DNA of 64,000 bases from Pectobacterium cacticida (GCF_036885195.1 NZ_CP133656.1:1-64000), one strand, 5' to 3'; shown: positions 44,187 through 53,391, counted from the stretch's first letter. Notes: a model not told the origin generated them from the letters alone. Numbers and translations: made by a program.

Positions 44187-45086
44187 ATGGATCGCTTCCA
44201 GGAAATGCAAGTTTTCGTGCGGATCGCTGAGCGGCACAGCTTCTCGCTGGCTGCCGATGACCTGCAAATACCGCGAGCTACCGTCACCAATCTCATCAAG
44301 CGATTGGAGAGACGGCTAGGCGCACGGCTTTTGGAGCGCACGACGAGACAAGTTCGTCTTACGCATGACGGTGAAGCCTATTACCAGCGCTGTGTACGTC
44401 TGCTTGCAGACTTGGAAGAGGCAGACAGCGCCTTTCGAGAGGCGCAACCCAAAGGCGTACTGCGGGCTAATCTGCAAGGCACGCTCGCAAAGCATTTTGT
44501 TGTACCGGCACTGGATCAATTCTTGTCCCGATATCCCGAACTTTCTCTGCACCTGGAAGAAGATGACCGACTTGTGGATTTGGTCAGGGAAGGTGTCGAT
44601 TGCGTGCTGCGCGCTGGGAATCTAGAAAGCTCTTCCTTGATCGCGCGCCGTGTCGCCGAGCTTGAACAGGTTACCGTGGCCAGCCCAGCCTATTTGAATC
44701 AACATGGAGTGCCCAGAGACCTGTCCGATTTGAAGGGCCATTGGGCCGTGGACTACATCGCTCGCCCGCATGGACGGGTCTCAAGCCTCGAATTCCGTGT
44801 TGGGAAGGAATGGATCGAATGCCCGTTAGCTTCAAGGGTTTCGGTCACTGGCGCGGACTTATATACCGGAGCTGCACTGTCGGGGCTTGGATTGGTCCAA
44901 GTACCACGCTATCGGATCAGCCAGGAAATCGCGGAAGGGCGGCTGGTGGTCCTGCTCGCTGAGTACCCGCCAGCACCATTGCCTGTCTCGGTGTTATACC
45001 CACAGAGTCGTCAGTTATCGTTGCGAGTGCGTGTCTTCACACAATGGCTGGCGGAGCGGTTTGCCTCAGCGTTAACCAGAATTTGA
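44187..45086 (+). CDS. LysR-family regulator divergent from the SDR gene
   Basis: A 299-residue LTTR: helix-turn-helix in the first 60 residues (FVRIAERHSFSLAADDLQIPRATVTNLIKRLERRLGARLLERTTRQVRLT) and a CrgA/PA-type effector domain. It is separated from the SDR start by 104 bp and probably controls SDR-DUF1097. The first remnant of the ICE-type DUF2274 gene follows downstream, suggesting this trio came as ICE cargo. Confidence 0.88.
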   Translation: MDRFQEMQVFVRIAERHSFSLAADDLQIPRATVTNLIKRLERRLGARLLERTTRQVRLTHDGEAYYQRCVRLLADLEEADSAFREAQPKGVLRANLQGTLAKHFVVPALDQFLSRYPELSLHLEEDDRLVDLVREGVDCVLRAGNLESSSLIARRVAELEQVTVASPAYLNQHGVPRDLSDLKGHWAVDYIARPHGRVSSLEFRVGKEWIECPLASRVSVTGADLYTGAALSGLGLVQVPRYRISQEIAEGRLVVLLAEYPPAPLPVSVLYPQSRQLSLRVRVFTQWLAERFASALTRI

Positions 45087-45276
45087 TCATAATAGAATGA
45101 ATGCATCATCGTTGATGATAACGCCTGCAAGAAATGTTGGATCAACCGGAATTGTATGGGGTTCCTGGCACCTGTATGTAGTGCTGGCTAAAGCCTGTTC
45201 TGCACCGTGCTTGAGCGGGTTTGGTCCCGACCTCTGAATCCAGGTTTCACCTATTCCAACGATCGGACTGATGTCC

Positions 45277-45531
45277 CTACCTCCTAGGAGCGGTGCATCT
45301 GCCAGGTATGGTCCGCGCTATACGTGCGGAACAGTGCGAGCTACATCCTTCCTCTTGAATCCCCTTTCCTGTCATGAATGTCTCCAGCAAGTGTGGGATC
45401 AGCGTTACCGCATCGACCGCCTCGCTATGGGTCTGCGAATGAAGCTGCGCATAGCGATCAAGGTCGTCTTTCAGGCTGATCGGGCAGGCAAAGGTCAGTT
45501 TCGTGGATTCTGTTTTCGGGGGCGGTCCCAA
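45277..45531 (-). pseudogene. DUF2274 gene remnant 2 (ICE relic)
   Basis: The minus strand encodes GPPPKTESTKLTFACPISLKDDLDRYAQLHSQTHSEAVDAVTLIPHLLETFM, the core of ICE DUF2274 proteins. It then shifts frame: the bases after FM read GFKRKD in the proper frame but GIQEEG in the open one. The N-terminus is also missing. Together with the remnant at 37262 it marks the former extent of a conjugative element. The surrounding 45.1-45.7 kb has no intact gene. Confidence 0.75.
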
Positions 45532-45726
45532 CCACAGCTTGCGCTCGTCATCGTGAAGTCCCCTTGTTGTAGAAAAGTGTCAGCGTGGGCTGGATGTTAA
45601 GGTTGGGCCGGGTCAAGTTTCGGAAAGCACCGGCATATGATGAACTCGCCTAATTTATTGATAAAACTGCTGTATCGAGTCTTGGCTCAGTCCAGAGAAG
45701 TTTAAATGCTGGCGTCATAGTGAAAT

Positions 45727-45765
45727 AAAAAAAAACCGGCGTGCCCTGATGAAGAGGCAAGCCGG
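45727..45765 (-). terminator. Terminator of the second BhsA-like gene
   Basis: Stem CCGGCGTGCC/GGCAAGCCGG with one mismatch and a 10-base loop. On the minus strand it is followed by nine T. Confidence 0.85.
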
Positions 45766-45812
45766 AAAGAGGGTAACACAGGGGCACTTACAACGTGCTC
45801 TATTAGGAATAA

Positions 45813-46070
45813 TTAATTATAGATTACCGCGGAACCACGCAACTGGTTGTTACCGGTTGCTGTCGTGATGGTATACGCTTTGGCGCCTGCTTTATCTGCT
45901 TTCTGCGCCAGTTTCGCTTGCAGTGAATCCAGAGAGTTGGCCGTCGCGGTAATGACGCCCGCTTTTTCCAGATTGTATGCCTGAGAAGGAGACACATATT
46001 CAGCAGCAGAAGCACCAAAAGTAGCGGTAGCAAGAACGATAGCAGCGGCGATGGTTTTTACGTTTTTCAT
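45813..46070 (-). CDS. BhsA/McbA-family (DUF1471) periplasmic small protein, copy 2
   Basis: An 85-residue protein: signal peptide MKNVKTIAAAIVLATATFGASAA and a DUF1471 domain nearly identical to the protein at 25645-25905 (KAGAKAYTITTATGNNQLRGSAVIY). The two genes are 20 kb apart with the same strand and their own terminators, so they are dispersed paralogues, not a tandem pair. A stress-related envelope role is likely by family. Confidence 0.9.
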   Translation of the reverse strand: MKNVKTIAAAIVLATATFGASAAEYVSPSQAYNLEKAGVITATANSLDSLQAKLAQKADKAGAKAYTITTATGNNQLRGSAVIYN

Positions 46071-46521
46071 GATGTCTTATCCTTTACTAATTGATAGGTG
46101 AAAGGGATTGCCCTTTCGATGACAAGAATGTTACACCTATGCTAATTAATTAAAAAACGGATGTTATTGAGAGACTCTTTCTATTTTTTTGAATAAAAAT
46201 ATTCGTGTAATTATTAATTTTCACATTATTAAACAATGCGTTATACAGATATCTGATATTTATTTACGAACTGTTGACTAAATTTGAATATCTGGTGTTG
46301 TATGTCTTTCTTGCAAAAATTTATGAAATAAAACACCACATATGGTTTAAAATAAAGAATAATAATCTTTATAGAAATAAATAAAGGCCGTTTATTGCTA
46401 TAAAAACTTATCAATCTCTATTTACAGAACTGACGGTTAATGAGGAAAGGGATAAATAGAGGGCGTTTGTGGATGCCGTCGTTTTGCGACGGGTGCACAT
46501 ATTGACGAGAGAACGAACGGT
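46071..46521. other. AT-rich gap between the BhsA-like gene and yidQ
   Basis: About 450 bp without a gene. It must hold the promoter of the BhsA-like gene. A CCGTCG/CGACGG hairpin with a TTTTG loop at 46476-46492 lies 30 bp after the yidQ stop and may mark its transcript end. Confidence 0.45.
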
Positions 46522-46881
46522 TTACTGCGTTTTTGGCGTCGGCATAGTAGCTAGCTGGGTACTGACCGTCTGATTTTGTTCTTCGCTGCGTGCAACACGG
46601 TCGCGCGTTGACAAGTTATTCTCGCCGCGCTTTGCACGATAGTAGTCATACGGCAGCAGTAATGTATCGGCAACGGCTGAAAACGGTAGGTCAATAGCGA
46701 CTAACGGCATCATTGCCCAACTCGTACCGTCGTCATGCAGCATATCTACGCTGGCTCGTGTGCCGGAATAGTAGCCCTGATCCCCTCCGGTGTGCGTCAT
46801 GACGCTGGAGCAGCCGCTGGTCATGGCCGCGCCGCTACTGGTAATGATGAATGACAACAATGCGCTCTTTAGTATAGCCAT
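46522..46881 (-). CDS. yidQ: YidQ/YceK-family (DUF1375) lipoprotein
   Basis: A 119-residue precursor with a hydrophobic leader and a lipobox-like TSGC. Then GCSSVMTHTGG..GYYSGTRASVDML and LPFSAVADTLLLPYDYYRAKRG, as in E. coli YidQ, which also neighbours ibpA. Role unknown. It is divergent from ibpA. Confidence 0.88.
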   Translation of the reverse strand: MAILKSALLSFIITSSGAAMTSGCSSVMTHTGGDQGYYSGTRASVDMLHDDGTSWAMMPLVAIDLPFSAVADTLLLPYDYYRAKRGENNLSTRDRVARSEEQNQTVSTQLATMPTPKTQ

Positions 46882-47004
46882 ATGACCTATCCATTAATAA
46901 CCTGCTGCCATCGCGGGTTCCAGAATTCACCTTTCTTGAGTGTGTGTGATAACGCCTGTCGCGTGAGTGAATATTGCATGAAACGCAAATTTTTTTCATT
47001 TTTT

Positions 47005-47036
47005 GCGTCTTGAAAGTCTGAGAAGGGTCACCATAT
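47005..47036 (+). promoter_or_regulatory. Sigma-32 (RpoH) promoter of ibpA
   Basis: A CTTGAAA -35 element at 47009-47015 and CACCATAT -10 element at 47029-47036, 13 bases apart. This fits the heat-shock sigma consensus (CTTGAA / CCCCAT-T) and lies 110 bp before ibpA. Confidence 0.8.
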
Positions 47037-47045
47037 GAATGGTAA

Positions 47046-47147
47046 GCCGGAAGAAAAGGATACGCCGTCAGGGTGTCTCTTCCGGCAGTGAGCCTGTCCT
47101 TAGGGAAGGTAAAGTAAATCCTCGCTGCATATTTAGGAGGCTTTTTT
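47046..47147 (+). ncRNA. ROSE-type RNA thermometer in the ibpA leader
   Basis: A perfect 9-bp stem GCCGGAAGA/TCTTCCGGC at 47046-47086 is followed by a 3' hairpin in which CCTC (47120-47123) can pair with GAGG of the Shine-Dalgarno AGGAGG (47135-47140). Enterobacterial ibpA leaders are known ROSE elements that open on heating. Confidence 0.75.
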
Positions 47148-47561
47148 ATGCGTAACCCCGACTTTTCGCCCCTGTACCGTTCTGCTATTGGTTTTGATCG
47201 CCTGTTTAATCTGCTGGAAGCCGGGCAGACACAGAGTAACGGCGGCTATCCTCCCTATAACGTCGAACGAATTGACGAGAACCAATACCGTATTACGATT
47301 GCCGTGGCAGGTTTCTCCGAGCAGGAACTGGACATTACTGCACACGATAACCTCTTGAGTGTGAAAGGCGCTCATGCCGGCGAACCGGTTGCCCGTAACT
47401 ATCTCTATCAGGGGATTGCCGAACGTAATTTCGAGCGCAAATTCCAACTTGCTGAACATATTCAGGTAAAAGGCGCTAATTTGGAAAACGGGCTGCTGTA
47501 CATCGATCTTGAGCGCATCGTGCCGGAAGAGATGAAACCGCGCCGGATTGAAATTAAGTAA
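47148..47561 (+). CDS. ibpA: Small heat-shock protein IbpA
   Basis: A 137-residue alpha-crystallin-type chaperone that coats aggregates with IbpB. It starts MRNPDFSPLYRSAIGFDRLFNLLE. The crystallin domain covers about residues 35-125, and the C-terminal anchoring motif is RRIEIK. AGGAGG precedes the ATG by seven bases and is occluded by the leader hairpin at low temperature. Confidence 0.97.
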   Translation: MRNPDFSPLYRSAIGFDRLFNLLEAGQTQSNGGYPPYNVERIDENQYRITIAVAGFSEQELDITAHDNLLSVKGAHAGEPVARNYLYQGIAERNFERKFQLAEHIQVKGANLENGLLYIDLERIVPEEMKPRRIEIK

Positions 47562-47635
47562 ATCAACGCCGTGACATGCGTACAAGGCTGAACGGCAGCA
47601 CTGCGAATGAAAATCTCGTCTGCCGAATGGGGACG

Positions 47636-47715
47636 ATGCCAGCCAGCTTGCCGTGGCTGGCATAGAGTACGCCCGCATGGGCATTATTATCTCGCTTCTT
47701 AGAAGGAGTCATATC
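47636..47715 (+). ncRNA. ROSE-type RNA thermometer in the ibpB leader
   Basis: Three stems: ATGCCAGCC/GGCTGGCAT (9 bp, 47636-47663), GCCC/GGGC (47671-47682), and CTTCT/AGAAG (47695-47705), which sequesters the AGAAGGAG Shine-Dalgarno of ibpB. This matches the layout reported for the ibpB thermometer of other enterobacteria. Confidence 0.7.
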
Positions 47716-48168
47716 ATGCGTAACTACGATTTATCACCTTTATTGCGTCAATGGATCGGTTTTGACAAATTAGCCAGCTCAATGCAAGGCGGCCAGGAAT
47801 CGATTGATTTTCCTCCGTATAATATTGAAAAGAAAGACGATAACCACTATCGCATTACGCTTGCGTTGGCCGGGTTCCGTCAGAGCGATCTGGACATTGA
47901 AGTAGAAGGCCCGCGTCTGAACGTAAAAGGGACGCCTGCGCCGACGGATAAAGACGTAGAATATCTGCACCAAGGGCTGGTGTTTAAACCTTTCACGCTA
48001 AGCTTTACGCTGGCCGAGCATCTGCATGTATCCGAGGCGCATTTTGAAAATGGTCTGCTGCATATTGATCTGATCCGCGAAGTGCCGGAAGCGCTGCAGC
48101 CGCAACGTATTGCCATTGGCGGTGGTCGTCCGGCATTGAGCCAGGAACCTGCTGAAGATGCATCATAA
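47716..48168 (+). CDS. ibpB: Small heat-shock protein IbpB
   Basis: A 150-residue alpha-crystallin-type partner of IbpA (MRNYDLSPLLRQWIGFDKLA..., C-terminal PQRIAIGG anchor). The ATG at 47716 has AGAAGGAG upstream; an earlier in-frame start at 47653 lies inside the thermometer and is rejected. It is co-transcribed with ibpA and followed by a terminator. Confidence 0.96.
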   Translation: MRNYDLSPLLRQWIGFDKLASSMQGGQESIDFPPYNIEKKDDNHYRITLALAGFRQSDLDIEVEGPRLNVKGTPAPTDKDVEYLHQGLVFKPFTLSFTLAEHLHVSEAHFENGLLHIDLIREVPEALQPQRIAIGGGRPALSQEPAEDAS

Positions 48169-48191
48169 CGCCATCTTAACCTGATTCTCCT

Positions 48192-48228
48192 CCGCGCTCG
48201 TTTCAAGACGGGCGCGGTTTTTTTTAAT
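48192..48228 (+). terminator. Terminator of ibpAB
   Basis: Stem CCGCGC-T-CGT/ACG-G-GCGCGG with a 6-base loop, followed by eight T. Confidence 0.9.
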
Positions 48229-48748
48229 TGACGTCCTCACCGCGCAATATGTTATCAGTTAAATGAAAAATATAATTCATCATTGGCTAATAGTGGTTTG
48301 CCTATGAATAGAGAAATACCCGAGTAAATAAATCAGGAATAGGTAATTCGCCACGCACTAAATAAGAATATTATCATTAATCACGGATATTTATTATTAG
48401 TGCTTTTCGTTAATTTCATGTTCGATAAGCGTCAGTTGTTATTAAATCTAATCAAATGTTTAACGGCATGTTTCGTTCGAGATAGCTATTTAAATAAGTT
48501 AATGAACCACTTTAGTAACTAAACTAATGCTATTTTCCCTGCATAATATAATACTATTTATATATCAATCTCTTGATATTAACCAACGAGAGCCATCCTG
48601 CGTTCTTGTTTTCTTGTCTTTTCCCCGCAGATGATTTCTGTTGCGTTGTTTCAGCAGGGTAGTGAAGGAAGAATATTACCGCCCCAACGCTTCCGCCAGA
48701 TCATCCGTCGTAAATGAGTATTCCGTTTTAATGTAGAGTGGTGTTTTT
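48229..48748. other. AT-rich gap upstream of the DASS transporter gene
   Basis: About 520 bp with no credible gene. The promoter of the transporter gene should lie near its right end and may be the target of the neighbouring two-component system. No operator could be identified by eye. Confidence 0.4.
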
Positions 48749-50161
48749 ATGTCTGCGAATAACAGCAGGTTGCTGAAGCTTTTGATTATCTTTTGTATCG
48801 CTGGCGGATTATGGTTACTGCCGGTTCCCGATGGCGTTAAACCCGATGCCTGGCACCTCATGGCGATTTTTATTGCTACGGTTGTCGGTCTGATTCTCTC
48901 TCCTTATCCGCTTGGCGCGGTGGCGATGTTCAGCCTCACCTCGGTCGCCCTATTAGGTCTGCTATCCATAAAAGAGGTGCTCGCGGGGTTTAGCGACCCC
49001 ACCATTTGGATGATCGCCTGTGCTTTCTTTATCTCGCGCGGCTTCATTAAAACCGGTTTTGGTCGACGTATCGGCCTATTGTTCATTAGCAAACTGGGGA
49101 ATAGCTCTCTCGGCCTGGCGTATGGTTTGGTGTTTACCGACCTGCTCTTTGCTCCAGCGATGCCGTCTACCTCCGCCCGATGCGGCGGGATCATCACGCC
49201 GCTATTTCGGTCGATTGCTGAAGCCTATGACTCTACACCGGAGAAAGGCACACAGAATCGCATTGGTGCATTTCTGGTGCAGACCATTTTCCAGTGTAAC
49301 GCCGTGACCTCGGCGATGTTCATGACCTCCATGGCGGGTAATCCCATGGTGGTGAAACTGGCTTCTCAGTTTGGTGTTCATATCAGTTGGACGAGTTGGG
49401 CGCTGGCAGCATTGCTGCCGGGCGTGTTGTCTTTGGCGCTGATCCCCTATTTGCTCTACCGTTTTTACCCGCCAGAACTTAAGAAAACATCAGAAATGCG
49501 GGCGATTGCCATCGAAAGGTTACATGAGATGGGCAAAATGACCCGCGATGAGTGGATAGTATTGATCGTGTTTTTAGGGCTCGTGACGTTCTGGGTTTTG
49601 GGCTCAACCCTGAATATCGACGCTACCTTGACCGCGCTGGCCGGTTTGAGCTTACTGTTGCTTAGTCGCGTATTGACCTGGGACGATGTGATCGGAGAGA
49701 AAGAAGCCTGGCACACGGTAGTGTGGTTTGCTGTGCTGATGACGCTAGCCGGTCAGCTTAACAAGATGGGTCTGATTGCCTGGTTTGGCGGGCTGGCCGC
49801 TAATGCGGTTAGCGGAATGTACTGGCTACCGATGTTGGGTCTGCTGTTGCTGGTTTACTACTACAGTCACTATATGATGGCGAGTGCGGTTGCCCATATT
49901 AGCGCGATGTACGCTATTTTCGTCTCTATTGCGCTAGCTGCCGGCGCGCCCCCGATGCTGACGGTACTGGTATTCGGTATCTTTAGTAGCCTGTTTATGT
50001 CCACGACGCACTATTCCGGTGGCCCGGCCCCAATATTGTTCGGTACGGGCTATATGTCGTTGGGAACCTGGTGGAAGATCGGCTTCTTGTCCAGCCTGGT
50101 CGTCATCCCTATTTGGCTTGGCGTAGGCAGTCTGTGGTGGAAACTGCTGGGTTTCTGGTAA
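48749..50161 (+). CDS. DASS-family di/tricarboxylate transporter (CitT/TtdT-like)
   Basis: A 470-residue inner-membrane protein with about 12 helices. Family motifs: FSDPTIWMIACAFFISRGFIKTGFGRRI, NAVTSAMFMTSMAGNP (first substrate-binding hairpin) and FMSTTHYSGGPAPILFGTGYM (second). Relatives exchange or import citrate, tartrate, succinate or malate. The downstream citrate-type sensor kinase and response regulator support carboxylate transport. The Shine-Dalgarno is weak. Confidence 0.88.
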   Translation: MSANNSRLLKLLIIFCIAGGLWLLPVPDGVKPDAWHLMAIFIATVVGLILSPYPLGAVAMFSLTSVALLGLLSIKEVLAGFSDPTIWMIACAFFISRGFIKTGFGRRIGLLFISKLGNSSLGLAYGLVFTDLLFAPAMPSTSARCGGIITPLFRSIAEAYDSTPEKGTQNRIGAFLVQTIFQCNAVTSAMFMTSMAGNPMVVKLASQFGVHISWTSWALAALLPGVLSLALIPYLLYRFYPPELKKTSEMRAIAIERLHEMGKMTRDEWIVLIVFLGLVTFWVLGSTLNIDATLTALAGLSLLLLSRVLTWDDVIGEKEAWHTVVWFAVLMTLAGQLNKMGLIAWFGGLAANAVSGMYWLPMLGLLLLVYYYSHYMMASAVAHISAMYAIFVSIALAAGAPPMLTVLVFGIFSSLFMSTTHYSGGPAPILFGTGYMSLGTWWKIGFLSSLVVIPIWLGVGSLWWKLLGFW

Positions 50162-50305
50162 ATCAGGCTTTACTGAGACGGAAAATTGAATCCCGATCCC
50201 TTCGTTCATACACCGACCCTGCCCTTATGACAGGGTCGAAGCCTCACAGCACGTAATGAAACAGTATAAGATGGCGGTATGATTATGGTGGCTTCGGAGA
50301 ATGAC

Positions 50306-51928
50306 ATGGGTAAAAAAAAGACACCGCTAAAGCTGGGCACCTCGATGTTTCTGATGGTGTCTGTTGTGCTGGGTGCGGTGCTGCTGGTGGTGTATTCCCT
50401 CCTGTTTTTCCGTATTAATCAGCTCTCAGAGGATCACCTGCGAGAAAAAGCCTTTGCCATCGCTCGCACGTTTGCCGCCTCTCCCGTGGTTATTGATGAA
50501 CTGAAAGGCATTGGTCAGCCGCAAGCGGTGCAACGCGCTGCGGAAACCATCCGGCTACGTAATCAATTGCTCTTTGTCACCGTTACGGATATGGATGCGG
50601 TACGTCATAGCCACCCTGAACCAGAAAGAATTGGCGAACGTTTTGCCGGGCGGGATATTTACCCGGCGCTGCTAGGCATGGAAAACTCGTCCATCAACAG
50701 GGGGACGCTCGATCCCGCCCTGAGAGTGTTCACCCCGGTATTTGACAACAACCACAGGCAGATTGGCGTTGTCGCGTTGGGGATTGCCTTGACCAGCGTA
50801 CAGAAGGTGATCAGCGATAATCGCTGGATGATCCCGTGGCCGTTGCTAGCCGGAGCGTTGGTCGGCTGGCTGGGTACATTGATTTTGGTAAAAGTGCTTA
50901 AACGTATCATGTTGGGATTCGAGCCGTTTGAAATCTCGAACCTGTTTGAACAGCGTAACGCGATGCTGAAACACATTAAAGAGGGCGTTATCGCTGTCGA
51001 CCACAATGGGCGTATGACGGTAATCAATGATGAGGCGCAACGGTTATTTCGCCAGAACAGGGGCAGAAGCGATGAATCATCGGCGTCAAAACCAGCCGAA
51101 TGCGTCGGCGAGCAGTGGCTAGAACATTTGCATCTGAAACAGGTGTTGGAGAGCGGTATGCCGCGGCGCGATGAAGAGATTAACGTTAATGGTCACCTGT
51201 TGCTGACCAATACCGTGCCGGTTTTTGTCAAAGGCAATATCATAGGTGCGATTGCGACGTTCCGTGATAAGACGGAGATCAGCCAGTTGCTGCAAAGGTT
51301 GAGCGGGATGTCCTATTATGCGGATGCCCTGCGTGCGCAGTCGCACGAGTTCATGAACAAACTCCATGTCATACTGGGAATGTTACACCTAAAGTATTAC
51401 TCGCAACTGGAAGATTATATTCTGAAGACCGCCAATAATTATCAGGCGGAGATTGGCTCGATTATTCGCCGGGTGAAATCGCCGGTCATTGCGGGTTTCC
51501 TGCTAGGTAAAATCAACCGCGCTCGCGATCTCGGTATTACGCTCACTATCAGTGAGGATAGCCTATTGCCGGATACCGATGACATTGATGCCACGAATGA
51601 GTTGATTACCGTATTGGGTAACCTGATTGAGAATGCGATGGACGCGATAGATGGGCAGGAAAACGGCGAAATCAGCGTCAGTTTTCATCACCAGCATGGC
51701 CGCCTTCACTGTACCGTGGGCGATGACGGCCCAGGTATTTCTCTGGAGAATCAGGCGCGTATTTATGAGCAGGGGTTCTCAACCAAAGGCAGTGGGCGTG
51801 GTATTGGTCTATACCTCACTAAACAGAGTCTGGAGAAGATTGGCGGCACTATCGAGTTTGAATCGGAACCGGAAGTGTACACCCAGTTTTTCGTCACTAT
51901 TCCTTATCAAGTAAGCAAGGCTGTTTGA
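50306..51928 (+). CDS. Sensor histidine kinase, CitA/DpiB/DcuS type
   Basis: A 540-residue kinase: first membrane helix at about 12-36, a periplasmic sCache/PASp-type carboxylate-sensing domain, second helix (WPLLAGALVGWLGTLILVKVL), a cytoplasmic PAS domain, the phospho-acceptor H347 in QSHEFMNKL, and the HATPase domain (NLIENAMDAI, GDDGPGIS, GSGRGIGLYL). The ATG at 50306 has CGGAGA seven bases upstream and is preferred to the one at 50279. Its partner regulator begins 3 bp after its stop and is frameshifted. Confidence 0.9.
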   Translation: MGKKKTPLKLGTSMFLMVSVVLGAVLLVVYSLLFFRINQLSEDHLREKAFAIARTFAASPVVIDELKGIGQPQAVQRAAETIRLRNQLLFVTVTDMDAVRHSHPEPERIGERFAGRDIYPALLGMENSSINRGTLDPALRVFTPVFDNNHRQIGVVALGIALTSVQKVISDNRWMIPWPLLAGALVGWLGTLILVKVLKRIMLGFEPFEISNLFEQRNAMLKHIKEGVIAVDHNGRMTVINDEAQRLFRQNRGRSDESSASKPAECVGEQWLEHLHLKQVLESGMPRRDEEINVNGHLLLTNTVPVFVKGNIIGAIATFRDKTEISQLLQRLSGMSYYADALRAQSHEFMNKLHVILGMLHLKYYSQLEDYILKTANNYQAEIGSIIRRVKSPVIAGFLLGKINRARDLGITLTISEDSLLPDTDDIDATNELITVLGNLIENAMDAIDGQENGEISVSFHHQHGRLHCTVGDDGPGISLENQARIYEQGFSTKGSGRGIGLYLTKQSLEKIGGTIEFESEPEVYTQFFVTIPYQVSKAV

Positions 51929-51930
51929 CC

Positions 51931-52652
51931 ATGATTAATGTACTGATTGTTGATGACGATGCCATGGTGGCGGAGCTTAACAAATCTTATCTGAACCAGG
52001 TTTCCGGGTTTAGCTGCTATGCGACCGTTCCCACGTTGCAGCAGGCGCGTAACCTGCTGATGCAACCCGACCTGGAAATCGATTTAGTTCTGCTGGACAT
52101 CTACATGCAGCAGGATAATGGGTTGGATCTGCTGCCGACCATCCGTGAATTTAGTGAGAAGACGGACGTTATCATTATCTCTTCCGCCAGTGACGTCTAT
52201 ACCATCAAAAAGCGCTCCATTATGGCGTCGTGGACTATCTGATAAAGCCTTTCCAATTCTCGCGTTTTGAGCAGGCGCTGACGGCCTATCGCGAAGAGGC
52301 CCAATTGTTCAATCATCGCGATTTTGTCGCCCAATCGGATATTGATAATCTGATCCGCCGTACTGGCGGTAACACCGTGAGTGAGCGTAAAAAATTACCA
52401 AAGGGGCTGACGAGTTTGACGTTGCGTACCGTCTGCGAATGGATTGAAGGTAATCAGGGGATCGAATTTTCTACCGAAATGTTGGCGAATGCGATTGGCA
52501 TTTCCCGTGTTTCCTGCCGTAAGTATCTGATCTACCTCTCTGATACGCGTATTCTAACCACCAATATTTTGTACGGTTCAACGGGGCGACCGGTTTACCT
52601 GTATCGTCTGTTACCGGAAAAGCAGGACTCACTACGCCAATACTGTGAATAA
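51931..52652 (+). pseudogene. Response regulator of CitB/DpiA type, broken by a 1-base frameshift
   Basis: Receiver domain MINVLIVDDDAMVAEL with phospho-acceptor D56 (LLDIYM) and the conserved serine in IIISSASD, then a frameshift. The remaining frame reads GVVDYLIKPFQFSRFEQAL, with the receiver lysine, and the CitB-type helix-turn-helix domain to RQYCE. An AAAAA run at 52207-52211 would need six A to give IKKALHYGVVDYLIKPF and one 240-residue protein. As written, a truncated 103-residue receiver with a foreign tail is made. It could be a real mutation, slippage-dependent expression or a base-calling error. Confidence 0.88.
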
Positions 52653-52833
52653 ACGTCTGTTCCAGTAGACAAATGATAGAGTGCGCCGGGTAATTTCATT
52701 TCGGTCGTTTGCTGAGTCGTATTGAACACGGCCTGTTAAGCGGCAACCGTGGTGATGTAAACCAGCAGGCCGCTCAGTAATAAATAAACCGTGCTTTTTT
52801 GCCCCTGATATCTCAGGTTGGCGTTGTGGTGTG

Positions 52834-53391
52834 TTATTCGCCTTTGAAACGACGGGTAATCTCTGCGACACGAGCGCCGTACTGTTTCGCCGTATCCAGA
52901 TCGCCTGAAGGGATGGCCTCTGCACCGGCATCCGATGGGGATTGAGCGAGGAGACCGACGGATCCGCCGAGGTTATTAACGTCATTGCGCGTAGCGGCAA
53001 GCGTATTCGATGGCGCAAACCCCAGGCTAACCCAGATCCCACCATGTTGCGACGCGAGTGTTTGCAGGTAAATTAACGTGACTTGCTTGTCGCCATTTAG
53101 ACTCGCGCTGTTAGTAAAACCACCAAAAATCTTATCTTCCCACGCACGTGTAAACCACGCTTTGGACGTTGCATCGGCAAATTTCTTGAATTGCCAGGGC
53201 ACGGAACCCATATACGTGGGCGCGCCAAAAATGATGGCGTCCGCCGCATTCAGCGTTTCCCATCCTTGTTCATCGACATTCCCCTCCGCATCAATGGCAA
53301 CGAGCACGGCATTCGCACCTTCGGCAACGTTTTCGGCGATGCGTTTGGTATGTCCGTATCCAGAGAAGTAAACAACGGCAATATTCGTCAT
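52834..53391 (-). CDS. Flavodoxin-family protein / NAD(P)H:quinone oxidoreductase
   Basis: A 185-residue flavodoxin-fold protein of the WrbA/flavodoxin group. The FMN phosphate loop is in VVYFSGYGHTKRIAENVAEG, and FGAPTYMGSVPWQFKKFAD and NLGGSVGLLAQSP are further flavin-contact segments. It is probably a cytoplasmic quinone reductase. It is divergent from an HxlR-type repressor gene, the usual pairing for redox- or electrophile-induced reductases. Confidence 0.88.
   Translation of the reverse strand: MTNIAVVYFSGYGHTKRIAENVAEGANAVLVAIDAEGNVDEQGWETLNAADAIIFGAPTYMGSVPWQFKKFADATSKAWFTRAWEDKIFGGFTNSASLNGDKQVTLIYLQTLASQHGGIWVSLGFAPSNTLAATRNDVNNLGGSVGLLAQSPSDAGAEAIPSGDLDTAKQYGARVAEITRRFKGE

Noticed and set aside
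52207..52211. Programmed frameshift in the response regulator taken as established
   Set aside because: A five-base A-run without a clear stimulatory stem or Shine-Dalgarno-like element is not enough. Error or mutation is equally likely.
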